A stretch of 64,000 nt of DNA from Lepidurus packardi (Eukaryota; Arthropoda; Branchiopoda; Notostraca; Triopsidae), in assembly GCA_023053545.1 (NCBI GenBank), contig JAKZAN010000002.1, positions 1,162,375 to 1,226,374 on the forward strand, written 5' to 3'. The translations under genes and the position numbers were made by a program. This document shows positions 1 through 13,103 of this stretch, one piece after another. The notes beneath the pieces were generated by a model. The model was given only the letters and a program-made list of their open reading frames with translations, was not told the DNA's origin and did no database searches. Every line of letters starts with the position of its first letter. Position 1 is the stretch's first letter.

Positions 1-678
1 GACAGTCGCTGGAACCCAAACGAAATATGTCATCATGTCCTCGAGACCCTCTACACCTAGCCAAGTGAAGTAGTTTTACATCTTACACTACTATTTCTAA
101 ATTCTTAATTGGTTTAGGTGCAAGCGAGTGGATCTGTAGCCCAACAAGTTGTAAAAGTACTTCAACCTCAAGTTCGAGCTACAATGCCGCAAGCTAAAAC
201 GCTGACAATGCAAGGATCAACTGTTGCGAGGGTAAAATTGAATTTTCTTATTCAAATGTCGTTTCTTATTTAAATTCCATTTCTCTTTTAACTGTTGTAA
301 AGTTAAACTTAAACCCATTCTGCTATTATTACGAGTGCTAGAACGTTATTTCTAATGTCGTTTTTATCTCCAATCAATAGACCTTTAATATAACTTATAT
401 TTAACGTCGTTTTAGTTATTATATATTTAAACTTTTTTTTATTAAAAACTTCAAATCGATGTAAGATTCAAGGATACATTATGATTCAAAGCATCTCCAA
501 CTCGATTTCGAAGTTTACACTTTGAATTAGACTTGTTTACTCGATTTTGTGTGGGTTGTATTAATTTCAAATTCATTATTAGGCTGTGACAAAAGCGGTT
601 TTGGCTTCCGGGATCAAATTAGAGCAAGACGATGGATTAGTGGAAGTAAAAACCGAAACTGTGACCCTAGATGAGTAA
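1..678 (+). CDS. 3' end of an unrecognised protein (partial)
   Basis: Three exons can be joined in one frame: 2-64, 118-231 and 583-678, each bounded by GT/AG sites, ending at TAA 676-678. The visible C-terminal ~90 residues are Gln/Val/Thr-rich with low hydrophobicity and end in an acidic stretch (KTETVTLDE). There is no transmembrane segment or catalytic motif. The composition resembles the low-complexity tail of a chromatin or transcription cofactor; an NFRKB-like tail is one possibility, but I cannot claim the family. The 5' part lies outside the window. The exon structure is well supported; the identity is not. Confidence 0.6.
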
Positions 679-1200
679 AGAGTAAATTACTGGATGATTG
701 GAATGGAATACAAATGTTTTTTTTTGTTTTTTTTAATGTCGTGATTGTATTTGCGTATTAAAAGTTATGGAAGAACAAATGGGTCAGTTTTGCATATTTT
801 GAGTTGTTTCTTATCAAGGAAGGAGAAGTATATAATCACCTTTTTGCGGGAGACGAATAAGATAATTAACAGTTAAAGACCCGCCTATTTGATGGTCCAA
901 CGCCCCCCTCTGGGCTGGCCAGGAATTACATTGATTCTTGATAAACAAATATGGGCGCGCCATGAAGGCCGCAGCAAAAGAATTCTTAAAAAAATCGTTG
1001 TGGTCACGCAAAGTTTGGAGTGATTCTTGTAACGAAATCAAGTGTAACCGCATAATCTTTTAATTTAATATGTTGTGAACTTGTAGCTTGGTTCACGCTA
1101 AGTTCAGCACACATTTAAAACTAAGCAAGTTTTGAAGTTTAAAACTGCACGTTTTAGTTGAATTTTATTCAAGTGTCTCCAACAATCAAATCTTATTCAA

Positions 1201-4200
1201 ATGGCTGAACGAAAGTTCACCAAAGCGCTTTCTAGGCCTGGAATGGCTGCTCAATTGCGTGAAACAGTATCCCAAGCTGTACGAGAGACAGCAGTTCAGG
1301 TAATTTTTAAACCGCCTAAAGACCCTAATCCTAATTTGCATAAATTCAAATGAGAACTAAGGAATATTGCTCTTGATTTCATAGAGCAAACCCCAGTCCG
1401 TAGAACCGTTGGATTATGAAGATTTTATTGGCAAGAACAAAACTCTTCTCCAAAACGATTCCCAACGAGAACTACTGCTCTTCCCTGTTGACGATCTTTG
1501 GGTATAACTAATTAATGGTTAAACATGTGTAGAAGTTTAAGTATTCTCCTAATTTTAGCAAGTGACACTGCCACGGCAACGTAGAACATTAGTTAGCCAT
1601 GTCCCTGACACATATTCTATTGATCCTAGCAATTTGTTCGCCTTAAAATGCATTCAAGCGTACAATTCCGATTGGTGCACCCTTCATTACAAATACGCTC
1701 AATACGGAGGCACTTATTTGCACTTGCCTAAATCTTCGTCTGCTCTCAAAGCGTTACCTGAGCCTGTCTACGAAGTAGACGTGGACGGAGACGAAAATGA
1801 AGAGGTAAAAAACACAACAAAAATGAACGCAATTTCAAGCCCAGAAACTAAGAAAATACTAATTTTCTTTAGAATAATTTGAACGAAGCCGCAGTTACTC
1901 ATGAAGGGTACTTGCTCAAAGGCCCTGAAGGAGCCACGGAGAAGATGTTGGCCAATATTGGCACGAAATCCTTCAAGCGTCGCTTTTGTCAGATCCGTCA
2001 AGACACGTTGGGTACTTTTTACCTCGATGTTTACAAGGAAGAGAAGAAAATAGACTCGCGAGCTTCAATTGCCTTAGCTGAGTGCATAGAAGTCATCCGG
2101 ACTCAAAGAAGGGGCAAGTTCACCTTCCAACTCCGAACTACGACGTCTAAGAACTTCGTTTTTGGCGCTGCCACGGAATCCGAGCTCCTCGAATGGACTC
2201 AGAAGCTCATGCAAATCATTTCTGGTCAAGGAATGGGCACTCCTGTGCGGGCTCCTTCAGAAGAACGAAAATCTTCTGTGGTGGAGGATTCACAACAAGG
2301 ATATGGCACTTTAAGAAGCTTGGAAGCTTCCTTGAACCCCAAATTGATGAAATATGCTCGCGAAACGGATCTGTCCATCAGCAGAGTGAGGAAAGACAAC
2401 CGAAACCCCTTATTTCATCTCTACCCATGTCTTCCTGTAAGCGACACTTCATTTACCTGAACTATGTTAAACATTCCTATCCTAAGACTGGTCAAATAAC
2501 TCGTTTTTTGTGTCTTTCAGCGCGTGTTAGACCTGGAATGCCAAAGTGAGACCAAAGTAGAGCCCGCGAATGAAAGATTTGGCCAAAGAGTGCTCGTAAA
2601 GTGCGAAAGTCTCTCATTTCGCCTCCAGGCTCCTATAGAGAACGAGAGAGGACCTTATGGACAAGTAAACTATAACTTTTTTTCAAATAAAGATAATTTA
2701 ATATCTTTATTTTGCTCCTGAAAACTTAATTTCGAAGGCAATAATGGTGTTTTGTCAATAGGTGGAGCCTTATGTGACGACTGTAGCCTTGTATGATGTG
2801 CGCGCAGGGAAGAAAATCTCCGAAGACTTTGCTTTTGACGTCAACGAAGCACATACGAAACAATTGTTGAAGAATATGAGGAAAAATGGGGCGCCTAGTG
2901 ACACTATTGATGCGTTAACCAAGTTATCCGTCCCTCAAGAATGGCTTGCGTTCCCAAGACAAGTAAAATCGTTTTAATGTACTCAAAATGTATAACTTTT
3001 TATATTTGCTGGTTTAGGCTGTTTTTAGCGTGACAAGTCCTAGTCCTGACATCTTTTTGGTTGTGAAAATCGAGACGGTTCTACAAGGATCCATTAGCAG
3101 TGTGTTAGAGCCTTATCTGAAGAGCAATTTGGATCTGAAGACGAGTGTTAAAACCCAGAAACAAGTGAAATCTTATTGCTCCAAGTAAAAGCTCCATTTT
3201 TTTTCTCTACATGCATTTGTTTTTGGATTTTAACTGATTTGTGTATTCTTTTTAAGGTTGGGGAAATTTAGAATGCCATTTGCGTGGACTGCACGTCCGT
3301 TGTACAAACCCAATTTGGATTTGGATGTCCAGTCCGAGTTTCAGACGTTATTTAAACAAGAAAGCAGTAAATTAAGCGAAGAAGATTTACTTAAAGCTTT
3401 GCATGACTACAGAAAGTAAAATTTGAACAGTTTGTTGTCGTAATAAGCTCTAAATGCATTTGCTTATCTTAGACCGGAGAAGATGCACCGTTTCACAGTG
3501 ATTCCAGGCACGCTTAAGGTGTCAGTCAAGCTTTTAGAAGAGGATTTGCCAAGTAATTCCAGAGAAATTATTCAGAATTGATAATAATCATCATTGGCTT
3601 TAGATACGCTTAATTGCTCCTTGATTCCCTTAACTCCGTTCCCCATTCCACCTACGTTTGACGCTACCTTCGAGATTACTGAATTCCCGACTTCCAAAGT
3701 GGAAGACGCCCAACCTTACGCTTCTTATGTCCATCACTTGTATGTCTATCCCAAGAGTTTAAAGTACGAAACCCAGAAAAGCTTTTACCGAGCACGGAAT
3801 TTGGCTTGCGTGGTACAATTGATGGATTCCGACGCCAAAGACGCGCGACCACTAGCAGTAATCACTTACATAAATCCTAAATCGCTCATTTTGCTGTTTA
3901 CTTTTGAGTTTTAAAGGCTATTTACTTGGATTGTTCGATTCCTAATGTTTCTCTTTGATTTTAGAGCATTTGTGAAGCAGTGAACACTTAAATTTATCCT
4001 TAATGGCTCATTTTACAATTTATTTTGGAGATTTGTAAGTGATTTAGATGGATTTTGTATATTTGTGTCTTTCTTTTGATTTTAGAGCATTTACGCAGCG
4101 CCCGGTAGTAATTCTGTCTTCGTTTCGCAATGGATTTGCCCTGTGGTACATCACGTGACCAATCCAGTGTGGTACGATGAGATCAAACTGGCATTACCGG

Positions 4201-7200
4201 TCAGTTTAGGGCCGAAACATCACCTACTTTTCACGTTTTTACACGTTTCTTGCGATTTGGGCAAACGTAAAGAGCGAGATCCTGTCCCAGAAGTTATTGT
4301 GGGCTATTCTTGGCTTCCACTCATGCACAGAGGCAGTATTGTCAAGCCGGAATTGCATTCATTACCCGTAGCTGCTCATTTACCGTCTGGTTACTTGTCA
4401 GTCGAACCGTTAGGCTTAGGAAGAGGCGTAAGATTTCATTAAAATCATAAAAAAATATGAATTTAGAACAACAAAAAAAGTTAACTGTATATTTTAGTTC
4501 GCTGGGCCGGAAATTCGCTGGGTAGAGAACCAAAAACCCTTATTTCACGTGGAGTTGGATTTGGTTTCCACTATTGTGGCCAAAGACGCTCATTTGCATA
4601 ACTTTTTTACATACGTGAGCCGTTTACACCATGAAAAACCTTGCCCTTCATCTCCTTTACCTCCTCCGATGGTTATCAAGGAGGAAATGGACACCAAAAA
4701 GGCATTGGAGGTAATATTGTACTGCAAAAATTGAAATTTTGAGATTCAGACGGCATGTTGAATGCTGCGTGGGAGCAAATAAGCATGATTTTTGGTCTCT
4801 TTCTGGTCATTTACCATTGGGAATGACCTAGGATCCGTTGTCAACATGTCCGTTGCTCCACGAAAGTCGGGAATTGACCAAGTTTGTCAAAGTAAGCCTC
4901 TTACGTGCCCTACCGCATGTTGGAATTGACCCGTTTTTGTCGCCTGCTGTTACTAATCTGGTTTTTTGACCTCTTTAAGGTCAAATCAAACTCTTATGAC
5001 CTTTGAAGTTAATAATCATGGTCAGGGAGTATCCTTGTGACGGTTTTTTTTTCGCCTTTTTTGCCATGTTTTTAGCACGATTGTGGTCAAAAGTCAGGTG
5101 TCGGGAATTTTTATGTTGAATTCTGGAATTATGTGTGTGGTTTTAATTAGCAGGGAGTCGCGATTAACGAAATGGGTTGATTTCTTCTAGGCATTGGCTG
5201 CAGTAGATGTGAGTGCCATTATCGCACATATTGGGGTCATTTTGGACGAGTTATTCTGGTTATTAATTTACACTAATAACACAGAAGTGGCCTTAAACGT
5301 TGGACGCGTTTTGATTCATTGCGTGCAAGCTGTTAATGAAGCTGGCAAAGTGAACGCCTTACAAGCGTATTTACAAGTAACTTTTGTTCCATAAATACCA
5401 ATTTCAATTCCGTTCCAGAATTTTTGAACGCTTTCAAACTAATGAATTTTTATTTCTTCTTTATTGTTTAGTATGCTTTCGTGACGCCTACGGATAAATT
5501 AAGCAGTTGTAGCTTGCATGAAGCATTAGCAAAATGTTTAGCCGCATTGTTGGAGCCTAGCAACACGGACTTTTTGGTCGTGCACAAATTTTTACGTCAC
5601 GCACAATTCTTTTTTGGTATCATGGCCAAAAGTATGGCGCAGTACTTACTCAACACGGATAATATCAAAGTAATTTTTGAAACCTACTGTATTAGGGTTG
5701 GTGCTAATTTAGGCTTTTTTTTTGGCTTAGAAATTGCGTCAAGAGCGTTTTGCGTCGAGTTACGTTGACTCCCTCAATCATTTGATCCTCTCGTTGTCGC
5801 CACATATTCGGCAGAAGTATAGGGAACTGCCTGCAGAGACCAAATTAGCAAATATTGCCTTAGCGGAGTTTTTAAAGGTGAAAAATTGTTAGCAATTTGT
5901 ACAATTTGCAAGTTTTTTACTTACTTTTTTGTTATTTTTATTGATTTTGTTCTTATTATTCGTTAATTTATAGATAAAAAATAGTGTTTGTGGAATTAAC
6001 TTACTTATTTCCTTTTGTTTTGGTAGAAATGCTTGTCATTAATGGACCGTGGAGTGGCGTTGCATATGGTGAATGCTTACTTGAACACGTTTGAAGCAGA
6101 CGATCCTCGCATTTTGTACGAATTCAAGTTCAGTTTCCTGCACATTGTCTGTTCGCACGAACATTACGTTCCTTTAAACTTACCCATTTCCTGCAATTGG
6201 CTCAGGCGCGTTCGAGGTACCAAATTCCTTTGATTTCTTCCCATTTCCGGTCAATTTGCCTTGCTATTTCCCTTTTCGATCATTTAACTTCATTGTCAAA
6301 GGCATTAATTATTGATTTTTTTTAAATCTAGAAACCGAACAAGAATTCCGGCTCTCGGAAGTTTACTGCAAACAGCATTTCCTGGCCGGATTACTACTTC
6401 AAGCGACCAAAATGACCTTAAATGAAGTGACAGATGTACGAAAAGTGGCTTTGCGAACTTTAAGGGACCTTTTAGCCAAACACGAAATGGACGATCGCTA
6501 CCAATCTCACGTAAGAAGCCGGTTTTTAACCCAGTTATCCTTGAATTGAGTCAAAACGAAGTGTTTTTCATGGTAATTAATGGCGCTATTGCATTAGGGT
6601 CAGCAAAGTCGGATTGCTGCATTGTATTTGCCTTGGATCGGCATAGTTTTGGACAACTTAAACCGGATCATCTTAAATGCTCCCAACCCGCCTGAAACTA
6701 CTGCACCCGCGTCGGTTATTACCGCTGCTTCGACTGCCAAAACCGCCAAATCTCAGTCATTACCCCGGGGACTGCCCCTTAACCCTAACAATTGGCAGAG
6801 GTTCGACAAATTTGCAATACTTTTAATGACGAGTCATCAAGTAAGTGCTATCTTAGGAACACGATGAGTTTTGATAGCCATAGCAGCGCGAGATTCGAGT
6901 TTTCGCCCCGGAATTCCTCTTATTTCGCTCTTATTGCAGGCCAAAGTAAAATTAGGCTTGTTTTTGTCTAACTTTTTGCTGATTTTTAGTATATTTTTGC
7001 TAGTGCCAGGAAGTAGTGCGTTGTTAAATGGATCCTCGATGGGTAGTTTGGATGCTGGGTCGGATTCGACCCTGTCTGCTGATGATGCTTCGCAATATCA
7101 TACGAATTCTCATGAAGGAACACCAGTTCGCGAGCCCAGGACTCATGCTAGGTAAAAGTAGAGCTTCAACTTGCTCATGAATGTTTCTAATCGGAATTTT

Positions 7201-10200
7201 TGGGATTTTTCTTTAGAAATTTGAGCACACAAATGGTTCGATTTGATAAATTGCAGCCAGGAGAAGTACGGGATATGCTCTTGATGCTGTTGTACGTTCT
7301 CAAGCACGTGGAGGAGGAAGCAATCCTTGTTTGGTGCCAAACTTCCAGCGAACACGACTTACTAGGTCTTTTACGCGTGCTAGAGTAAACCAATTCTTAT
7401 TTAATGTCATTTTTAATAGTAAATGCATATATTTTTGCCTTAGATTGTGTCTGCAGCAGTTTAAGTACGTTGGAAAACGCAAGTTGGTTAGCGGAGGACT
7501 GAATCGTGAAGCTAGATCATCCACATTACCGACTCGTTTCTCCAGTGTTGGTAAATTGAACTCAAATATGCTTTTTTGAAAGTTTGTATAAGATTATTTG
7601 TCGTTAAACAGGTTTCGGAGAGGTAGAAGGGGCTCAGAAAGCCTTACTTTGGTCCAATCTGAGTGTGGAAGTCTTACTGATTGTCCTAGATGTGGTTTGC
7701 GCATACTTTACCCGATTTAAAGAACCTTTGATCTTCTGCGGAGGCGATAATGCGCTCATGAGGAAAGTTATGGACATCTTCGTTAGTATGATGCAGACGA
7801 GTCTGTCTGATGTGGGTGCCAAACATGTTTTCGCTGCACTGAGAGCTTACATCAATCATTTCCCGGACGCTCTCTTCCAAGGTTATTACCAAAACACGAT
7901 TTGTTCAGCGATTCTCTGACATTTTATCATGTATTTATCATTTTTTAATCTTTTTCTTTTGTTTATTAGGACACGCATGGCTGTGCGGTAAATTATGCTA
8001 CGAGTTACTCCGCTCTTGCGCCAGCAAATTAGCCTGTGTGCGCCAAGAAGCCTGCGCAGTGTTGTACCTGCTTATGCGCAGCAATTTCGAGTTCTGCGGA
8101 AGCAAAGCCATGACTCGCGTTCATTTGCAAGTTATTATCTCCGTCTCGCAATTATTGGGCGAAAGCGTGGGGTTAAATGACATCCGGTTCGAAGAAAGTC
8201 TCAATGTCATCAATTCCTTTGCCAAAAGCGACAAAGCAATGCAAAATACAGGCAATTTTAAGCATCTTCCGTTAAGGAATTTGAATCTAATTTGTTGTTT
8301 TGGGATTTTTTTTAGGATTTCCAGTAGAAGTGAGGGATTTAACGCAAAGAGCGTTAACGGTTTTACGTGCTACGATGCAAATGAGGGAGCAAGCACAAGA
8401 TCCAGAGCTTTTATTGGATTTACAGCACAGTTTAGCCAATTCTTACGCGGCCACGCCTGTCTTGCGCAAAACTTGGCTTGAAACGATGGCGAAACACCAT
8501 CAGAGACTTGGAAACTGGGCGGAAGCTGCCTTTGCCCATGTCCATGTGGGCGCATTGATGGCAGAGTACTTATACAAACGAGATTTGTACGGAGAAGGCT
8601 GTAGAGTCTTCGCTCACAAGCTCTCGCCCAATATTCTGAGGGATGAAAGCAACCTGCGACTAGATACGGGTGATTATTACTTGAATTTCATGGAATTTGG
8701 TGCTACTTTCAGTTGAAATTCTCTTTTGGAATCGGTTTAGGAGTCCAAGATGGAACGTTTGATCAAGATGGATTACTGGATCAGCTTGAACTATGCGTGC
8801 AAGCCTTGGAAAAGGCAGAGTTGTACGAGTTGCAGTTGGAAATGTACAGACTTTTGATTCCTTCCTTGGAAAAACGAAGGGATTTCATCGCGATGGCTCA
8901 GGCGTACTCTTCGCTGTCCCAGGCGTGCTCTAAAGTGGCCGAAGTTAACAAATCCGGCAAAAGATTGCTTGGAAGATACTATCGAGTCGCCTTGTTTGGC
9001 AAGGTAAGGATTCTTTCAGCCAAATTTTTATTTTTTAAAAGATTTTGTTATTAATTTACGTTTTGGGGGGATTTTGTATAGGAAAAAGTGGGAGACGAAG
9101 CTGGAATCGAGTATGTATACAAAGAACCTAAGGTTACTTCCTTGGCGGAGATTTCATTGAGGCTCCAGAACCAATATTCTACCAAACTGGGGTCTGAAAA
9201 CGTGAAAATGATCATGGATTCCAATCCGGTAACTTAAATTAATTGAAGTTTATGAAATTCATTGGAATTTAATATTGGTTTATTCCTAAAGGTGAATGTC
9301 AATACTTTGGATCCTAAGCTAGCCTACGTACAAGTGACTCACGTGACTCCTTACTTTGACGAAACGGAACTGAACGAGAGAATCACGGATTTCGAGAGGA
9401 ATCATAACGTCAACAGGTTCATGTACGAGATCCCCTTTACGAAAGAAGGGAAAGCCAGGGGCAATCCAGAGGATCAGTGGAAAAAACGAGTCATTTTAAC
9501 AAGTAATTCTTCGTAGCCTTAATTATTATTAGTTCATTTTTTGGACAGTGCATTCCTAATTTTGTGGTATTTTTAGCCCAATATAACTTCCCCTATGTCA
9601 AGAAGAGAATACGAGTTATTCGCCAAGAAGCGGTTGATCTGTGTCCCATTGAATGTGCCTTGGATGAGATGAAGGAGCGAGTGAAAGAACTGGTGGAGGT
9701 TGTTACGACACAACCTACTGATATGAAAAAACTTCAGCTACGTTTACAGGTGATTATTAGCTCTTATTAGCTCTTATTCGTTACAACTATTTTTAATGGA
9801 GTTCAATTTTTTGCGTATTTTTTCAAAAAATTTAGGGTAGTATAAGCGTTCAAGTTAATGCTGGGCCAATGGCGTACGCTTCTGTGTTTCTGGAGCGCTC
9901 GCAAGCGTTGAAGAACCTCCCAGAACATGTACAGCAGTTAAAGGAGGCGTATAGGTATAGGAAGTGGTTAAATTGATTGAATTTGGATGTTTTATTGAGA
10001 TTTTTGGGTCGTTTTTTCAGGGATTTTGTCAATGTTTGCGGAGTGGCGCTGGATTTGAATGGTCAGTTGGTATCGTCTGATCAACGAGAGTATCAAGAAG
10101 CCTTGAAAACTAGTTATAAGGAATTAGTGGCTAATTTGTCAAATTTGTTGGAAGATCCAACGCTGAGTCCAGATTGGGAAGGATCGCTGAACTCGGATTT

Positions 10201-10264
10201 GATGAAACGAAGCTCGATGCTGTTTTTTAACTTTATTGGCGGCAATGGCTCTACTTCTGCTTGA
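1201..10264 (+). CDS. DOCK9/10/11-like: DOCK-C (zizimin) guanine nucleotide exchange factor, DOCK9/10/11-like
   Basis: A GEF for Cdc42/Rac-type GTPases acting at membranes and the actin cytoskeleton. I trace about 31 exons encoding about 2,000 residues, close to vertebrate DOCK9. The start [14 protein letters not shown] matches the conserved zizimin N-terminus. A PH domain follows in exon 1873-2436 ([10 protein letters not shown]). The DHR1/C2 region lies at about 3600-4430 ([14 protein letters not shown]). The long helical middle has [16 protein letters not shown] and [13 protein letters not shown] segments near 6030-6210. DHR2 lies at about 7.6-10.2 kb, with [13 protein letters not shown] at 9325 and [15 protein letters not shown] at 9836. 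The PH domain excludes DOCK-A/B, which carry SH3 instead. Exons up to 4891 were checked for phase. ATG 1201 opens exon 1 (1201-1299). Oddity: a duplicated splice acceptor in the intron before exon 4086-4427. Confidence 0.95.
3965..3979 (+). other. possible in-frame 15-nt microexon or decoy acceptor in DOCK
   Basis: The intron between exons 3604-3857 and 4086-4427 carries a near copy of the true acceptor. GATTTTAGAGCATTT occurs at 3957-3971 and again just before 4086. Using the first AG would start an exon AGC ATT TGT GAA GCA followed directly by GTGAAC, a usable donor. This would insert five residues (SICEA) in frame ahead of SIYAAPG. Without that donor the frame hits TAA at once. It is either a microexon or a relic of a duplicated acceptor; only RNA could tell. 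Confidence 0.35.
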
Positions 10265-11138
10265 GCTTCTGGTGATCTGTCAGCTTGTTACTTTTGTTAT
10301 TTTTTAGACTTCATTATCTGACCTTAATGGATGCTTTTTACTCATCTGAAAATTTTGACCCATTCGTACTGATAGAATTTTGAGGAACTTTTATGAATTG
10401 TTGTATAAAGTTTTAGCCTTCGATACAGTTTTTAAGCGCTGGAAAGTTTCTTATGATCGTACTGTATAGTTAAGAGTTGGTGGATTTAGGGAAATCGGTA
10501 ATGATTGGGGTAATTTGTTTTAAGTAAGAATCGTAACTAAACGAGATCAGATCAATGTCGTAAACTGTCTCTCAAATCGAAGTGGAAGATATTGGTTACA
10601 TTGCTGTTTCATAGCGTAGTTTAAAACATTCAAAAGTCTCGAAAAAATGTGCGTTTGTTTTGCATCTAGTAGATTTGTTTAAAGACGGATTTGCATGAGG
10701 GGAATTATAAAAACATCTTATATTATATTCCCCTACTGTTTTTTCGATTTCGAACGTTTTTGAAGATTCTCAGCAAAGGTGTCAGTAGTTGAGGATTTCT
10801 TCCCTAAGATCTTTGGCATAGGTTTTATGCAAAAGAAGCTTCAAATAAATCTGACATTTTATCCAGTCGATTTGTTTTAAGACGGATTTCCATGAAGCAA
10901 TTATGAAAACATCTTAGAATAACGTCTGTTACCGTAGTTTGAAAAATTCACAAGTCGCGAAAACTTCACGAGTTTTCGATGTCTGTATACCCTCACCTAA
11001 TTTACCCTATTTCACACAACTAACCCTTTCGCATGTTCTATTGGAGAACCTGAATAATACAAGACATAGTAGAAATATATAAGAATACGGGCAGCTAGTT
11101 TTATACTCATTGCGTTTCAAAATGGACCCAAACTTTAT
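10265..11138. other. intergenic, DOCK 3' flank with diverged repeats
   Basis: No ORF or family is recognised. The stretch carries the DOCK 3' UTR and, on the minus side, the WDR18 3' end (TTTATT at 11128-11138 reads AATAAA on the minus strand). Two motif blocks each occur twice, described under the repeat entry. Confidence 0.6.
10610..10985. repeat. diverged duplicated block downstream of DOCK
   Basis: Block A, beginning GATTTGTTTAAAGACGGATT, is at about 10671 and again at about 10868 (GATTTGTTTTAAGACGGATT). Both copies continue into an AAAACATCTTA stretch. Block B, CGTAGTTTxAAAxATTCA followed by AAGTCxCGAAAA, is at about 10615 and about 10932. The order is B-A-A-B rather than simple tandem, suggesting duplication plus rearrangement. 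No coding potential is seen. Confidence 0.5.
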
Positions 11139-12720
11139 TTATTTATCTAGCAGATGTTTGACAGCAAACTGATACAACTGATGGTTTTGCTCTTTCAAAA
11201 ACGCCACTTCGTCCTGCCAATTGCGTTGCTCACTCACGTTTACTCCTTGATCTTTACCTTCTTCCACTCCATGGTCTCCCACGCCCAAAACTGTGTGTAA
11301 TCCAGATTGCTCCACCTTATTCATAACTTCAACCGTGCTTGGTACACCATTCTCTTCTCGCTGCCGTTGGAAACTATTTTTTAAATAAAAACAAAATTAA
11401 AATTGGCTTCACTACTGAACAGTGATTTACCTCGCAATCAATGATCGCGGCTTCTCGCCTTCTTCTCTCATCATCGCATAATGCGTGGAGAAAAACGCAT
11501 TCGTGACGGGTCCTCGATGAGGTAGCGTGCGAGTACACTGTCGACTGCCAATATGCCACAATTTCACGCTTCCATCTTGCGAGCCGGATAACAACAGCGA
11601 CCCTTGAGAGGCCACAGCCAGACATTTAACGGCTCCCGTATGCCCAACAAAGACAGCACTGGATTTCTTGTCTAAATGAAAGTCTAACGACCTGGGAGGA
11701 GCTTGCAAATTCACCTAAAATAAAAAAAAAACTCTTTTTAATGCAAACAACATTTTCTTTTATAAAATAAGTATTTCAAGGCACTTTACTTGAATAATAC
11801 GTCCATTCAACGCTCCTAGAAATAGCCACTGCTCAGACAAATCCATTGCCAAGGAACCAAGACCTACATTTGCCACAATATTGGCTAATAACTGTCCAGA
11901 GCTTAAACTATAGATCCGGCAGGTTTGGTCCAATGAAACTGTAACCACTCGAGCATGTAATCCCCCTTTGCCAACGTGTAAATCTGTGACGGACAAAGAA
12001 TGGTGGGCCCATGTGTACCACGGCTCTGATCGATTCTTTAAAGACGAAATAAATTTGCTTAAAATAATATATATATTTTTTTAATTCAAAAGAGTAAACG
12101 AGGTTATCATTCTTACTTCTCCTTGTTCGGAAACTACGTTGGAAAGAAGCCAAGCTAACACTAAGCCATCTTCTCCAGTGGAAATAAAGGCTTGACCATT
12201 GTCAGTGAAACGGACGTTGGTAACGGTCTGGTAATGGCGTTTTAATGTAGTAATTAACTTTCCATCTGTTACTCGCCAGACGTACAACTGTTCTGCAATA
12301 GCGCCAACACAGAAAGAGCCATTAGGACACACAGCTAACGCTCGAACTACTCCTGGACAGACCATTCGTAAATTCATGGGCTCTTGCCTGTTTAATAACC
12401 AAACCTAGAAAGAAAATTAAATGAATATGACAATAAATTTAAATACGAAATGGTCCAAGAAATAAGACGCTAAATAAATAACATACTTGGATTAAAGGCT
12501 TGTCTTTTTGAGCTGTAATCAAGTAATCGCCGTTCAATGTGCTTAGCGTGCGAGCGGCTGAAACTCCGCCCTTGTAAGTACGCAAAACTGTGCCATTTTG
12601 GTCCCATACGCATGTGTTAAATAGCTGACCACTTGCATCTGATGTTACTATAACTTCATCATACATTTCTAGTTTTAAAAGGTGCTGATCCTCAGAATTT
12701 TGCGGCAGTAAATATACCAT
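11139..12720 (-). CDS. WDR18: WD-repeat protein WDR18 (Ipi3 homologue)
   Basis: A component of the PELP1-TEX10-WDR18 (rixosome) complex used in ITS2/60S rRNA processing in the nucleolus and nucleoplasm. About five minus-strand exons encode about 430 residues. Recognisable pieces in order: NGDYLITAQKDKPLIQ; MVCPGVVRALAVCPNGSF; LKRHYQTVTNVRFTDNGQAF; SLDQTCRIYSLSSGQLL; GSQDGSVKLWHIGSRQCTRTL followed by GPVTNAFF. The last two strongly match vertebrate WDR18. The C-terminal exon (11139-11324) encodes a coiled-coil-like helix (WQDEVAFLKEQNHQLYQFAV), as in the family. The start used is ATG at 12718-12720; a downstream ATG (EMYDEV) aligns slightly better with the vertebrate N-terminus. An inverted partial copy of the first exon lies just upstream. 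Confidence 0.92.
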
Positions 12721-12921
12721 GTGCTTCTAAGCATGAAAACATGCACTCTGCGCCATCTGAGGGGCAAATAAAGCTTGAGCGTCGTATTAGAGAATTTATT
12801 CTCTAGATGGTGTGCCTATTTGGAAAAAAATATATACGGAATAAATTAATTTAAAAATTCGGAGACCAATTATGAGTTACCGACAATTCTGAGGATCAGT
12901 ACCTTTTAAAACTAGAAATGT
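12663..12921. repeat. inverted duplication of the WDR18 first exon
   Basis: 12663-12699 and 12885-12921 are reverse complements over 37 bp with one mismatch. The left arm is coding sequence for SEDQHLLKLEM of WDR18. The right arm, on the plus strand, would encode SEDQYLLKLEM. The spacer is 185 bp. A transcript through both arms could form a long hairpin. Confidence 0.8.
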
Positions 12922-13100
12922 CTGACGGTTTGAACGGGAAGGTTGAGCGTATATTGTGTGAAAAATTCCCATAAATTCAAATTTCTCGACATCACGAATC
13001 CTAAATTATTGTTTCCTTGCACTTACACCAGCTAACCTAATATACGGTGGTGGGGTTATATCGTGGTTGATCCCTCTTTCGATCGGGGGGAACAACGGAA
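12722..13100. other. intergenic, WDR18 upstream region
   Basis: Apart from the right arm of the inverted WDR18 repeat, the region contains a perfect 8-bp palindrome (TAGAGAAT-TT-ATTCTCTA, 12788-12805). No gene is recognised. Confidence 0.5.
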
Positions 13101-13103
13101 TCC

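Noticed and set aside
12788-12805. Perfect 8-bp palindrome near WDR18
   Set aside because: Short palindromes of this size are expected by chance in AT-rich DNA; there is no supporting context.
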